This document shows positions 1 through 12,600 of a DNA stretch of 64,000 bases, in pieces. Location of the stretch: assembly GCA_020809705.1 (NCBI GenBank), contig CP085826.1:6882001-6946000 (forward strand), in the 5' to 3' direction. The DNA is from Calonectria ilicicola. Lineage: Eukaryota > Ascomycota > Sordariomycetes > Hypocreales > Nectriaceae. A program made the position numbers and the translations under genes. The notes under the pieces are model-generated. The model was given only the letters and a program-made list of their open reading frames with translations. It had not been told where the DNA came from and made no database searches. Within the stretch, counting starts at the first letter, position 1; each line of letters starts with the position of its first letter.

Positions 1-189
1 TATAGCTAGTAGGATTATAAAATTGTCCTTAAAGATAAATCTAATATCTAATTTTATTCTATTTATAATTTTAATTAAATTAAATTTAATACCTTAAAGA
101 AATATATCTAAGATATACTTAAAAAGGGATATATCTATATTTTAAACTTTAAAGCTAATTATTCTATTATATTTATATTTAAGAAAAAT

Positions 190-560
190 AAGAAGTTATA
201 CTTTATTATAGATTATTAATAGTTTAATAATATTATTATTAAAGATTATATTTTATTATTATTAATTAATAAAATAAAGGATTATCTTTATAAAGCTAAT
301 ATCTTTATTATACTAGATTTTAAAGAAGTATATAATTTTATTTATATTAAAGAAGGATATAAATGGAAAACTGCTTTCTAAATAAAGTTTAGATTATTTA
401 AATATCTAATTATACTTTTTAGACTTATAAATATACTAATATTATTTTAATAAATAATAATTAATATATTATAAAAATATTTAAATATCTTTATTATTTA
501 TTATTTAGATAATATTCTTATTTTCTTTAAAAATAAAAAAATATAAAAAATATATTTATA
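190..560 (+). pseudogene. Reverse transcriptase relic of element D
   Basis: Conceptual translation still shows the gypsy RT core: a segment ending IKEGYKWKTAF (WKTAF at 361-378) matches the family pattern IxEGDEWKTAF. The catalytic box reads YLDNILIF (502-525), where the family has YLDDILIF. Several in-frame stops and AT-shifted codons show it is inactive. Homologous minus-strand copies occur near 12.3 kb (element A), 20.7 kb (element C) and 26.0 kb (element B). Confidence 0.85.
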
Positions 561-879
561 AGATCTTAAAAGCTCTTTAAGATATTAAACTTTTAATTAA
601 ATTAGAAAAAAGTAAGTTCTATATTTAAAAAGTAGAATTTCTAGAATATATTATTAGCTTTAATAAAATCCATATAGACCTAAAGAAAGTTATTATAATA
701 AAAGATTAAAAAGAATTTATTAATATAAAAAAAGTATAAATTTTCTTTAAATTTATTAATTATTATTAAAGATTTATTAAAGGATTTAGTAAAATTATTT
801 TAAATATAATAGAATTAATTAAAAAAGGAATTATCTTTTAATAGGGAAATAAAGTATAATAATTATTTAAAGTTATAAA

Positions 880-2830
880 AAATGCTATTTTAGAAGAACC
901 TATCCTAGTAATATTCAATTTTAATAAGCTTATAGAGCTAGAAACCGATGTATTGGACTTTGCCCTAGAGGCCTAGATTGGATAATAAGATAAATAAGGA
1001 AACCTATATCCTATAATATTTTACTTGTATAAGCTATATAGTCTTAAGTTAAATTACTTTATTTATAATAAAGAATTCTTTATTATTATTAATACTTTTA
1101 AAAAATTTTAATAATATTTTTTAAAAAGTAATTATAAAATTATAATATATATTAATTATAAAAACATTACCTATTTTATAATTATTTAAAAACTTAATAA
1201 AAGGTAATTATAATATATAGAATATCTATCTAAATTTAATTATTAAATTATTTATATTAAAGGAACTGAAAATAGCTATACTAATACAATTAGCTATTAA
1301 CCTAATTATAATATAAAAAAACCAAAAATATAGAAAAAACTATTAATCTATAATACTAATAAAGAACTAAAATAAACCCCAATTAATAAAATAATAATAA
1401 AAATAAAGAAAATAATCATTATTATAAAAGTAGAAGGATTATTATATATAATTAGAACTACTACTATAAAAATATTAATATAATAAATAGAATAAGATAA
1501 TCTATTATTAAGAAAAATTAAAGAATATAATCTAGTACTTCTAGAAGAAGAAAAAACAAACTACCTATAAATACTAAAGAAATATTAAATAAAGTTAATA
1601 AAGGATATTTATAGATATCCTTTATATAGTTATAAAGGTATTAATAAAACCCTTAAATAAGTTAAATAGATATTTTCTTTTAATAAGATAAAAAAGAAAG
1701 TTAAATAAGTATATAAAAAATATAGCCTATATTAATACTTTAAAAAACCAAGATACAAATTATATAGATTATTATAATTATCCTTTATTATATAATAATT
1801 ATAAGATTTAATTATAATAGACTTTATTATTAACCTTCTTTTATTAGTAGATCCTATTATAGGAGTATATTATAATAATATTTTCATTATTATAGATTAC
1901 TTTATAAAAGTAGTATATTATTTTTTTTATAATAAAGTAATAAAAAAAAATAATTTATTTATTTTTTCTTTTAAAATATAATTATTATATATAAATTATT
2001 AATTAAAATTATTTTAAATAAAAAATAATTATTTATATTTAAATTTTAATAAAGTTTAATATTCTTAATAAAATTAAATTATAAATTAAGTATAACCTTC
2101 TACCTTTAAATAAATAAATAAACTAAATACTAAAACCAAAAAATCAAGTAATATTTATAATATTATATTAATTATAAATAAATCAATTAAATAAAAAAGT
2201 TATTTATTATATAATTAGTATATAATATATCTTATAATTATAGTATTAAAACAATACTAATAAAAGCCAATTTTAGCTTTATACTAGACGCTTACTGAGC
2301 CCTTTTAGAAGATATAATTTAAGCAAAAGTAATAATTAAATTAGATAATCTAAGAAAATTATATAAAGAAATAAAAATAGAACTTAAGTTTGTCTATAAT
2401 ATAATAAAAAGATATTATAATCTAAAAAGGCTAAAAGGACTATCCTTCTTAAAGAAAGATATAGTCTACCTAGCAATAAAAAATCTTATAATAAAAAAAC
2501 AAAACAAAAAAATCAACTTTATATAAATCAAATTATACCTAATTAAAAAAAAATATTAAAAAATAATTATAAGCTTAATTTTCTAAATAATATTAAGATT
2601 TACCTTATCTTCTATATCTTATTACTAGAACCTAGTAATAATATCTAAATAAATATAAGATCTAAATATAAATTATAAATAGAAAACCTAAAAAATTAAT
2701 AAGAAATTAAAAAAATCTTATAAAAAAAAAGAAAATAAAAAATTCAAAATTAAATAAAAAAACTATAAAAAAATAACCTAAAAACCTACTAAATATCTTA
2801 TATATTATTTAAAGATATTAAAAGTATTTC
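880..2830 (+). pseudogene. RNase H, integrase and chromodomain relics of element D
   Basis: At 941-958 the frame reads ETDVLD, the Ty3/gypsy RNase H start (ETDASD in the family). Between about 1560 and 2100 an integrase catalytic core is readable, with DFIINL and IIIDYFIKVVYY corresponding to the DFIxxLP and VIVDRFTKxAHF motifs. At 2450-2630 the integrase C-terminal segment before the chromodomain is visible. At 2640-2800 the frame gives KNYKKIT followed by a stop where tryptophan is expected and then KPTKYL, matching the chromodomain WKGYxxEENTWEP pattern. The chromodomain of this class targets integration to heterochromatin, which fits the nested AT-rich setting. Confidence 0.82.
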
Positions 2831-3290
2831 TTTAATAAATAAAAAAGAAAGATTAATATTAATAATATATAATACTAATACTACCTTTAAAAAAGGGCCT
2901 TCCTCTACTATAATCTTAGCCTTTACTACCTCTACTATTTTAATATTTTATTTTTCTAGATTATCTTTTAATTTTTTTTAAATATTTTAATTTAATAAAT
3001 ATTATTATTATTTAAAATTAGATTTTTAAAATAATCTTTTAAAAAACTTTTAAAAAAGTATATAATAAATTTAATTTATTTTATATTTTTAAATATTATT
3101 AATATAATTTTTTTTTCTTTAATAATATAAAGAATTACTACTATTAATATACTAAGCTAGCTAGATAAGAAATAATAAAAATATATATAAACTATATTCT
3201 CTACACCTATATAATTATAACTTTTATAATTTTAAATATACTTAGAATAATAAATTAAATTTTTACCTACTATATAAAAAAGGCTAATAC
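2788..3290. repeat. 503-bp exact direct repeat, copy 1
   Basis: This segment, in the 3' non-pol part of element D, recurs 559 bp downstream (3347-3849) with no difference that I could see on line-by-line comparison. The two are separated by 56 bp. It is not an LTR, because the LTR of this element lies at 4077-4468. Element A carries the equivalent region only once, in reverse complement at about 9420-9920. Confidence 0.9.
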
Positions 3291-3346
3291 AATTATATAA
3301 TATAATATCAAATTATAATAAACAAACTTATAAAAATACCTAAAAT

Positions 3347-3849
3347 ACTAAATATCTTATATATTATTTAAAGATATTAAAAGTATTTCTTTAATAAATA
3401 AAAAAGAAAGATTAATATTAATAATATATAATACTAATACTACCTTTAAAAAAGGGCCTTCCTCTACTATAATCTTAGCCTTTACTACCTCTACTATTTT
3501 AATATTTTATTTTTCTAGATTATCTTTTAATTTTTTTTAAATATTTTAATTTAATAAATATTATTATTATTTAAAATTAGATTTTTAAAATAATCTTTTA
3601 AAAAACTTTTAAAAAAGTATATAATAAATTTAATTTATTTTATATTTTTAAATATTATTAATATAATTTTTTTTTCTTTAATAATATAAAGAATTACTAC
3701 TATTAATATACTAAGCTAGCTAGATAAGAAATAATAAAAATATATATAAACTATATTCTCTACACCTATATAATTATAACTTTTATAATTTTAAATATAC
3801 TTAGAATAATAAATTAAATTTTTACCTACTATATAAAAAAGGCTAATAC
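3347..3849. repeat. 503-bp exact direct repeat, copy 2
   Basis: This is the second copy of 2788-3290. Perfect identity inside otherwise RIP-scrambled DNA means the duplication arose after RIP stopped acting here, or that it is an assembly artefact. On the minus strand the segment encodes the degraded cysteine-rich frame found in all gypsy copies of the window. Confidence 0.9.
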
Positions 3850-4076
3850 TTATATAATATATATAAATTATAATAAATATCTTAAAAAGATTAATATAAT
3901 TAATAAAACTTTTAATTTTATAATTCTTATAAATAAAAGATACTTTTATTATTTTATTAAATATAATATTAATATAATAAAATAATTATAAATCTAAATT
4001 TAAATAATATATATAAAAAACCATTATAATCTATTATACTAGCCTTAAGAATAAGACCAATAAAAGGAAAATATTA

Positions 4077-4468
4077 TATTATAATTTATATTAAAACCTA
4101 AGGCAATTTAGGATAGTAGAATACTATATCCTATAAAAAACTAACTACCTTATAATTCCATCTAACCAATCAAATAAGAAGTAATAAAAATAACTATTAT
4201 AATAAGTATAAAAGGTATCACACCTAGCATACTAAGCGCACCATATATACCAAAATAGAATAATAATATATAGACAGATTAGATCTTACTATAAGGAATA
4301 AAACTAATTAACTTTTAATATAACTTGATTATTTTAATTGCAATTAACTATTACCTAATATAATACTTCCATTATTCTATTTTATTATAACATACCTAAC
4401 CATCCTGTTAATAATAAATCTTTTATTTTAATTGATTTATTAAGTTGGGAATTAACCAGATTGTTATA
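4077..4468 (+). repeat. 3' LTR of element D (392 bp)
   Basis: The ends are degraded TG..CA (now TATTATAATTT at the start and TTGTTATA at the end). The sequence is the reverse complement of the element A LTRs (8789-9180 and 15294-15705) and the same length as the first. The outer right end keeps more C and G than the inner part. Confidence 0.85.
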
Positions 4469-7400
4469 TATATAAAGTAAAAGGAAGAAGTAAAATAAAG
4501 AAGAAAAAGATTTAGATAATAAAAGGGTAATACTTAATTATAAAGTTTATAATAGAAAAAAGTATATTTTTATTAAATATATATATTTATTTAATAAGTA
4601 TAAATTTTTATAATTTAAATTAAGTAAATATATAATTTATAAAATTAAATTTAAATTAGAAAATAATTTAAAACTTTAAAATAAGATAGAGATTTTAAAG
4701 AAAGTTAAAGAAGAATAATTTTTTATAAATATTAAAAGGTAGATATAAAAGGTATATTTTAAAATTGCTTTTTTAATATTAATAGAAGTATATATTCTAT
4801 TTCTTTTAATTATTCTAAATTTTAAAATAATAATATATATATTTAATAATATAGTAAAGTTTAAGATCTTCTATAAGATAGCTTAAAATAATATTATAAT
4901 TATAAATATATTAAAAGTATCTATCCTTAGTTATAAAAGTATTTATTTAAAAATAAATAAATCAAAAGGAAAATAAAGGATATTATATTTAAAGAAGGTA
5001 GTATATTATCCTAACTTTAATATTAGCCTTATATCCTATTAATAGTTTAAAGAGGAAGATATCTTTTAAAATATAATTAATTAGATTTTAATATAATTAG
5101 TTAATAATATTATTATATATTATATTATAAAGAAGTATAATTAATATATATTTTAATATATTTTATTTAATAATTAAAATAAAAAGAAAGTCTTTTATAA
5201 TTAATAAAAGAAAATTATTAATTAAAATCTATATTTATTAGTATAAGAAGATAAAGATCTTTAGTATAAAAGAATAAAATATTTAAATCTTATTAACCTA
5301 TATAAATTAAGTATAGAAACTATAGAAGTATACTTTAAAAGACCTTTAATAATAAATTATAAATAATATAATTAAGGGAAAATATTATAAATTATATTTT
5401 AAAGGCTTTTAAATTAAAAGAAAGATAAATTTTGCTTTAAAGTATAGGTTAATTAGATATTAATATATAAGGATTATAAAGGTTTTATTTATATTATATT
5501 TATTATAAATATATAAATAAGAATAATCTTTATATATTTTTTAAAATATAAGGGAGATTAAAAGAAGAACTTTTAAATTATTAAAGACTTTATTAATTAA
5601 ATAAAGAATTATTATAGGCTTAATATTAAAGTAATTAGATCTAATAATAAATTATTTATTAAGTAAATTAAAATATAATTATAAAGAAGAAAAATAAAGG
5701 CTAGACTATTAATACCAAATATATAGGTATAAAATAATAAAGCTAAATATTTAGAAAATATAATAATAAAGAAGGTATAAGTAATAAGAATTTTAGCTAA
5801 ATTATCTTATAATCTTTAAAAAAAATAATAATAATAGTTATATACTTTAGAAATTAGATTCCCTATTAATCTAATAAGTAGAAAATACTATATAAGATAT
5901 TTTATAATAAGAAACCTATATTATTATATATAAAAATATATAATTACAAAGTATACCCTCTAACCTAGCTAGCTTAAGTAAGAACAAAGAAATAAAATAA
6001 ATTAAATTTAAAAACTTATATTAAATATCTTATTAAATATAAATCTATAAATATCTTTAGAATATAAGTATTATATTAGGGGAAGATTATCCTTATTAAA
6101 AATATAATCTTTAATAAAGTAATTCTCTTTAATAGAAGATATATTAAACTAGAACTTATTTTAAATATAAATAAATTAGTAAAAGTAATAGAGATTCTAA
6201 AGTTATATATAAAGAATATATAAATATTAAAAGAAAATAAATTAATTTTAAATTAACCAAAGGATAATAATAATAAAGATAAATTTAATTATATAAGCAT
6301 TATTTAAATAATATTAATAAAAAATAAATAAAAAGTATAAGACTAAGAGCCTAATTAAGTGGATAAGGATATTAAGTTAATAAAGCTAATAGAATAGATA
6401 TTCTATATACTTTTACCTTTGGAGCTAGACTAAATATTAGAAGCTATATTAATAGTCTACTTATTAATAATTAAAGCTAAGGGAGTAAAAGAGAAGATAA
6501 TATTTTAAATTTTATAAAATAGAATTAATAATTAATTTAAAGATTTTATTCTAATTATAGTAATATTATTAATATATAATATATATATAATAGTATTTAG
6601 AAAGAAGTTAATTAGGCTATATAAGCATAATCTATTAAAGCTATTAAAGATATTTAAAGATCTTAATAACTACCTATATAAGCTAGAGTTCTATAAGATA
6701 TAACTTATTTACTTTAAGTTATATAATTAAATAGACTTATATAAAAAGATATTATAGAGAATAATAAAAAGGTATTAAGTATTAAGCTATATATAGGTAT
6801 TTACCTATAAAATAAATAAATATAGTTTTCTAATTAAATATAAGGTAAGGCTAGTAATATATAGGAATCAACAGGTAAAAGGAGAGCTACTAATTAGGGC
6901 AATAATCTTAGCAGGTATCTTATTCTATACTTTAATAATAATAGCTATTATATAGGACCTAGAACTAGTTTAGATGGATATAATAAATATATTTGTAAAT
7001 TATAACTTATATAAGTTAATTTATATAAGAATGCCTCTAGGTTTTAAAAAGAAAGATATAGTATTATAATTTAAAAAAGCTTTATATAGATTATAAAGAT
7101 TATTATTAATTTAATAAATATATTTAATAAAGTTATTTTAAATTTTAAAATTTATAAAGGTTTTATAAGAACTATATATTATATAATATAATAAGATTAT
7201 TATATTCTTTTTTATTAATAATATTATCTTTGTATTTATAAAGGATTAAAGGGTTATAGTTAATAAAGCTATTATAAAATTAATAGAATAATATATAATA
7301 ATATCTTTAGATAAATTAAAATAATTCTTAAGGATTTATATTATCTAAAATTAAGCTAAGTAAATTATCTAATTATTATAAAATATATATATTAATAAAA

Positions 7401-8035
7401 TTATTTACTAATTTAAAATAAATATAAACTTAAAAAAATATTATACCTTAATAACTAAAGTAAAGCTTCTCTTAACCAATAAAGTCCCAAATTAAAAATT
7501 AATTAAGCTTTACCTTAAAAAAATTAACTTTATATTATTTATATTAATATTAACTTAGTTAAATATTATATTTATAATTTTAAGATTAATATAATTTAAT
7601 ATAAATCTAAGTAAGATATATTATTAAGTAATAGATAAAGTAATCAAATATCTTTATTATATTAAAATAATAACTCTATATTTAGAAAATATCTTATATA
7701 TTAAGAAGTTTATTAGTATAAATAATATATTATTTATAAATAATATTTATAATAAAAAAAGCTTTTAAAAATATATATTAATATTATTTAAAAATATAAT
7801 TATTTAAAAAGTATTAAAGTAAGATACTATTATAATATTAATAATAGAAGCTAAGTTATTATTACTTTTAAAGATTATAAAAGAAATAATTTTTATAAAT
7901 AAAATTCTAAATAAACTATAAATTAAAATTAAAAGTCCTCTTATAATATAATATAATAATATAATAACCTTTCAATTACTAATTAAAAAATTAATAAAAT
8001 TAATAACTAAGCTATATTATATTAATATCTACAAT
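4469..8035 (+). mobile_element. Ty1/copia retrotransposon relic, left part
   Basis: This is the oldest layer of the nest. The plus strand shows copia order: a protease region ending in LKKVVYYPNFN-type sequence (about 4850-5060), GAG-pre-integrase and integrase (about 5250-6200), reverse transcriptase (about 6820-7400) and RNase H (about 7640-8035). RT motifs are MDIINIF (6971 onward, family QLDVxNAF), IRMPLGF (7025-7045) and a degraded YVDD-type box near 7205. RNase H keeps a STEAEL-like stretch (IIEAKLL, about 7840). Integrase before RT is diagnostic of Ty1/copia. The RNase H frame stops abruptly at 8035, where element B inserted, and resumes at 29563. The 5' end is hidden behind element D or outside the window. 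Confidence 0.85.
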
Positions 8036-8433
8036 TGTAACGATCTGGTCAATTTCCCAACTAGGTGAACCAATCAGAACGAAGGGTTAATGTTGGCAGG
8101 ATGGTTAGGTGTGTTAGAGGGTTAGAATAATATAGGTATTATGTTAGGTAATAGTTAATTGCAATTAAGGTAACCAAGTTGTATTGAAAGCTGATTAGTT
8201 CCTTTCCTTACAGTAGGACCTGATTTGTTTATATATTATTATATTTAAGGTTCTGTTATTATAAGAGTTGAATGGGGTTAGTTTGATAATATTTATTATA
8301 ATCTTTAATAATATTAAATAAAAATTATTTAATTTTACTTTTATTAATTAGTTATATAAGTTTAAAGTAATCTTATTTTAATTGATTAAGGTTCTATTGG
8401 TGGTTACTGCCTTTAGGTATTTAGGTTATAATA
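8036..8433 (-). repeat. 3' LTR of element B (398 bp)
   Basis: Begins TGTAACGATCTGG and ends in RIP-altered TTATAATA. It pairs with 29160-29557 at equal length, with differences that are transitions of the RIP type. Its outer left half (8036 to about 8240) is nearly unmutated while its inner right half is AT-shifted. Confidence 0.93.
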
Positions 8434-8559
8434 TAATACTCTCTCTCTTATTGATCTTATTTTAAGGCTAGGTAAATAGGCTAGTTTCCTTACTTATAAT
8501 TATTATATATTTTTTTTTTTATTTTTTTATAATTTAAGTATTAATAAGATATTAGATTA

Positions 8560-8788
8560 TATTATTAAAGTTATATCTTATTTTAAGATAATTAAAGCTT
8601 ATTAAAAGAATATTATTAAATTAATTAATAAATTTAGTTTTAAAATATTTTATTATTTAGCTTATTTTTGTATTAGGTAGTTATTCTATATTATAACTAA
8701 GGGAAAAAGTTATTATAAGTTTTATATAAAGAATAAATATTCTGGCTATAATTTTAAAGGTATTTCTACTTAGGCTTATAAGTATATT
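8560..8788 (+). pseudogene. Antisense cysteine-rich frame of element B, first part
   Basis: On the strand opposite to pol, just inside the 3' LTR, an open frame reads with many Tyr where Cys would be expected (TGT to TAT by RIP), for example GKSYYKFYIKNKYSGYNFKG. It resumes after element A at 15711-15995, with a lysine/leucine-rich helical stretch including DLNKLEEKECTKML. The same arrangement occurs in elements A, C and D. The function is unknown. A metal-binding head plus coiled coil is inferred from spacing only. Confidence 0.5.
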
Positions 8789-9180
8789 TGTAACAGTCTG
8801 GTCAATTCCTAACTTGATGAACCAATCAGAATGAAGGGTTTATTGTTAGTAGGATGGTTAGGTGTGTTATAATAAAATAAAGTAATAGAAATATTATATT
8901 AGGTAATAATTAATTATAATTAAAATAATTAAATTATATTAAAAATTAATTAATTCTATTCCTTATAATAAGATCTAATCTATTTATATACTATTATCTT
9001 ATTTTAATATATATAGTATGCTTAGTGTGCTAGGTATGATATCTTTTGTACTTATTATAATAGTTGCCCTTATTACTTCTTATTTGATTGGTTGGATGGA
9101 ATTATAGGGTAGTTGGTTTCTTATAGGGTATAGTATTTTGCTATTTTAGATTGCTTTAGGTTTTGATATAGATTATAATA
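8789..9180 (-). repeat. 3' LTR of element A (392 bp)
   Basis: Starts TGTAACAGTCTGG and ends with RIP-altered GATTATAATA. The outer left 100 bp is well preserved. The inner part carries mainly C-to-T changes on the plus strand relative to the partner LTR. Confidence 0.92.
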
Positions 9181-9289
9181 TAATGTCTTTTCTTTGTTAG
9201 TCTTGTTTTTAAGGCTAGTATAATAGATTATAGTAGTTTTTTATATATATTATTTAAACTTAGATTTATAATTATTTTATTATATTAAT

Positions 9290-9600
9290 ATTATATTTGG
9301 TAGGGTAGTGAAAGTATCTTCTATTTATAAGAATTATAAAATCGAAGGTCTTATTAATTATATTAATCTTTTTAGGATATTTATTATAGCTTATATATAT
9401 TATATAAATATTAGCTTTTTCTATATAGTAGGTAAAGATTTAACTTATTATTTTAAATATATTTAAAGTTATAAAAGTTATAATTATATAGGTATAAAAA
9501 GTATAGCTTATATATGTTTTTATTATTCCTTATCTGATTGATTTAATATATTAATAGTAATAGTTCTCTATATTATTAAAGAAAAGAAAAAGTTATATTA
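9290..9600 (+). pseudogene. Antisense cysteine-rich frame of element A
   Basis: The plus-strand frame, opposite to pol, lies between the 3' LTR and the chromodomain end. It contains INISFFYIVGKDLTYYFKYI and then SYKSYNYIG; each Tyr pair sits where the other copies suggest Cys. It is the counterpart of the minus-strand frame in the 503-bp repeats of element D. Confidence 0.45.
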
Positions 9601-12600
9601 ATAACATTTAAAAATATAAAATAAATTAAACTTATTATATACTTCTTTAAAAACTTTTTAAAAAATTATTTTAAAAATCTAATCTTAAATAATAATAATA
9701 TTTATTAAATTAAAATACCTAAAGAAATTAAAGAATAATCTAGAAAAATAAGATATTAAAGCAATAAAAATAATAGAGACTAAGATTATAGTAGAGGAAG
9801 GCCCTCCTTTAGAGGTAATATTAATATTATATATTATTAATATTAATCTTTCTTTCTTATTTATTAAAGGAATACTTCTAATATCTTTGAATAATATATA
9901 AGGTATTTAGTAGGTTTTTAGGTTATTTTTTTATAGTTTTTTTATTTAATTTTGAATTTTCTATCTTTTTTTTCTTTATAAGATTTTTTTAACTTTCTAT
10001 TGATCTTCTAGGTTTTCTATTTATAGTTTATATTTAGGTTCTATATTTATTTAGATGCTATTACTAGGTTCTAGTAGTAAGATATAGAAGATAAGGTAAA
10101 TCTTAATATTATCTAGAAGATTAAGCTTATAATTATTTTTTAATATTTTTCTTTTAATTAAGTATAATTTAATTTATATAAAGTTAATTTTTTTATTTTA
10201 TTTTTTTATTATAAGATTTTTTATTATTAAGTAGATTATATCTTTCTTTAAGAAGAATAATCCTTTTAATCTTTTTAAATTGTAATATCTTTTTATTATA
10301 TTATAAATGAACTTAAGTTCTATCTTTATTTCTTTATATAATTTTTTTAAATTATTTAACTTAATTATTACTTTTACTTAGATTATACCTTCTAAGGGGG
10401 CTTAGTAAATATCTAGTATAAAGCTAAAATTGGCTTTTATTAGTATTATTTTAATACTATAATTATAGAATATATTATATACTAACTATATAATAGATAA
10501 TTTTTCTACTTAATTAGTTTATTTATAATTAATATAGTATTATAGATATTGCTTAATTTCTTAGTTTTAATATTTAGTTTATCTATCTATTTAAGGGTAA
10601 AAGGCTATATTTAATTTATAGTTTAATCCTATTAAGAATATTAAACTTTACTAAAACTTAAATATAAATAATTATTTTTTATTTAAAATAATTTTAATTA
10701 ATAATTTATATATAATAATTATATTTTAAAAGAAAAGGTAAATAAATTATTTTTTTTTATTATTTTATTATAAAAAAGATAATATATTACTTTTATAAAA
10801 TAGTTTATAATAATAAAAATATTATTATAATATACTCTTATAATAGGGTCTACTAATAAAAGAAGGTTAATAATAAAGTTTATTATAATTAAGTTCTATA
10901 GTTATTATATAATAGAGGATGATTATAATAATCTATATAATTTATATTTTAGTTTTTTAAAGTATTAATATAGGTTATATTCCTTACATACTTATTTAAC
11001 TTTTTTTTTATCTTACTAAAGGAAAATATCTATTTAACTTATTTAAGGGTTTTATTAATACCTTTATAGCTATATAAGGGATATTTATAAATATCTTTTA
11101 TTAATTTTATTTAATATTCCTCTAGTACTTATAGGTAGTTTATTTTTTCTTCTTTTAAAAGTACTAGATTATATTTTTTAATTTTCCTTAGTAATAGATT
11201 GCCTTATTTTACTTATTATATTAGTATTTTTATAGTAGTAGTTCTGGTTGTATATAATAATCCTTCTACTTTTATAATAATAATTATTTTTTTTATCTTT
11301 ATTATTATTTTATTAATTAAAGCTTATTCTAGTTCTCTATTAGTATTATAGATTAATAGTTTTTCTTATATTTTTAATTTTTTTATATTATAATTAGATC
11401 AGTAACTAATTATATTAGCACAACTATTTTTAATTCTTTTAATATAAATAATTTAATAGTTAAATTTAGATAAGTATTCTATATATTATAGTTATTTTTT
11501 GTTAAATTTTTAAGTAATTATAAAATAAATAATATTTTTATAATTAATATATATTATAATTTTATAATTATTTTTTAAAAGATATTATTAGAATTCTTTA
11601 AAAATATTAATAATAATAAGAAATTCTTTATTATAAATAAGGTAATTTAGCTTAAGGCTATATAGCTTATATAAATAAAATACTATAAGATATAGGTTTC
11701 CTTATTTATCTCATTATCCAATCTAGGCCTCTAGGGCAAAGTCTAATGTATTGGTTTCTAACTCTATAAGCTTATTAAGATTGAATATTACTAGAATAAA
11801 TTCTTCTAAAATAGTATTTTTTATAGCTTTAAATAATTATTATATTTTATTTTCTTATTAAAAGGTAATTTCTTTTTTAATTAATTCTATTATATTTAAA
11901 ATAATTTTATTAAATCCTTTAATAAATCTTTAGTAATAATTAATAAATTTAAAAAAGGCTTATACTTTCTTTATATTAATAAATTCTTTTTAATCTTTTA
12001 CTATAATGACTTTCTTTAGGTCTATATAGATTTTATTAAGGCTAATAATATATCCTAGAAATTCTACTTCTTAAATATAGAACTTACTTTTTTTAATTTA
12101 ATTAAGAGTTTAGTATCTTAAAGGGCTTTTAAGATCTTATAAATATATTCTTTATATTCTTTTTTATTTTTAAAGAAGATAAGGATATTATTTAAATAAT
12201 AAGTAATAAAGATATCTAAGTATTCTTATAATATATTGATTATTATTTATTAGAATAATATTAATATATTTATAAGTTTAAAAGGTATAATTAGGTATTT
12301 AAATAATCTAAACTTCATTTAAAAAGTAGTTTTCTATTTATATTCTTTTTAATATAAATAAGATTATATACTCCTTTAAAATCTAGTATAATAAAGATAT
12401 TAGCTTTATAAAGACAATCTTTTATTTTATTAATTAATAATAATAAAATATAATTTTTAATAATAATATTATTAAACTATTAATAGTTTATAATAAAATA
12501 TAACTTTCTATTTTTTTTAAGTATAAATATAATAAAGTAATCAATTTTAAAATTTAAAATATAAATATATCCTTTTTTAAATATATCTTAGATATATTCC

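Larger units (their letters stand above)
1..4468 (+). mobile_element. Ty3/gypsy chromovirus relic, element D (left-truncated by window)
   Basis: This is the 3' part of a gypsy-class LTR retrotransposon, heavily mutated by RIP. Reading the plus strand, the order is reverse transcriptase, RNase H, integrase and chromodomain, followed by a 3' non-pol segment and a 392-bp 3' LTR (4077-4468). That order (RT-RH before INT) defines Ty3/gypsy, and the C-terminal chromodomain places it among chromoviruses. Stops fall mostly where tryptophan (TGG) or glutamine (CAA/CAG) is expected, as C-to-T or G-to-A changes would give. LTR length and sequence match element A (8789-15705), so D and A are one family in opposite orientation. 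The five bases after the element are TATAA; the matching left target duplicate lies outside the window. Confidence 0.88.

Noticed and set aside
2788..3849. The 503-bp direct repeats as LTRs of a small element
   Set aside because: They lack TG..CA ends and target duplications, and the true LTR of this element is at 4077-4468.
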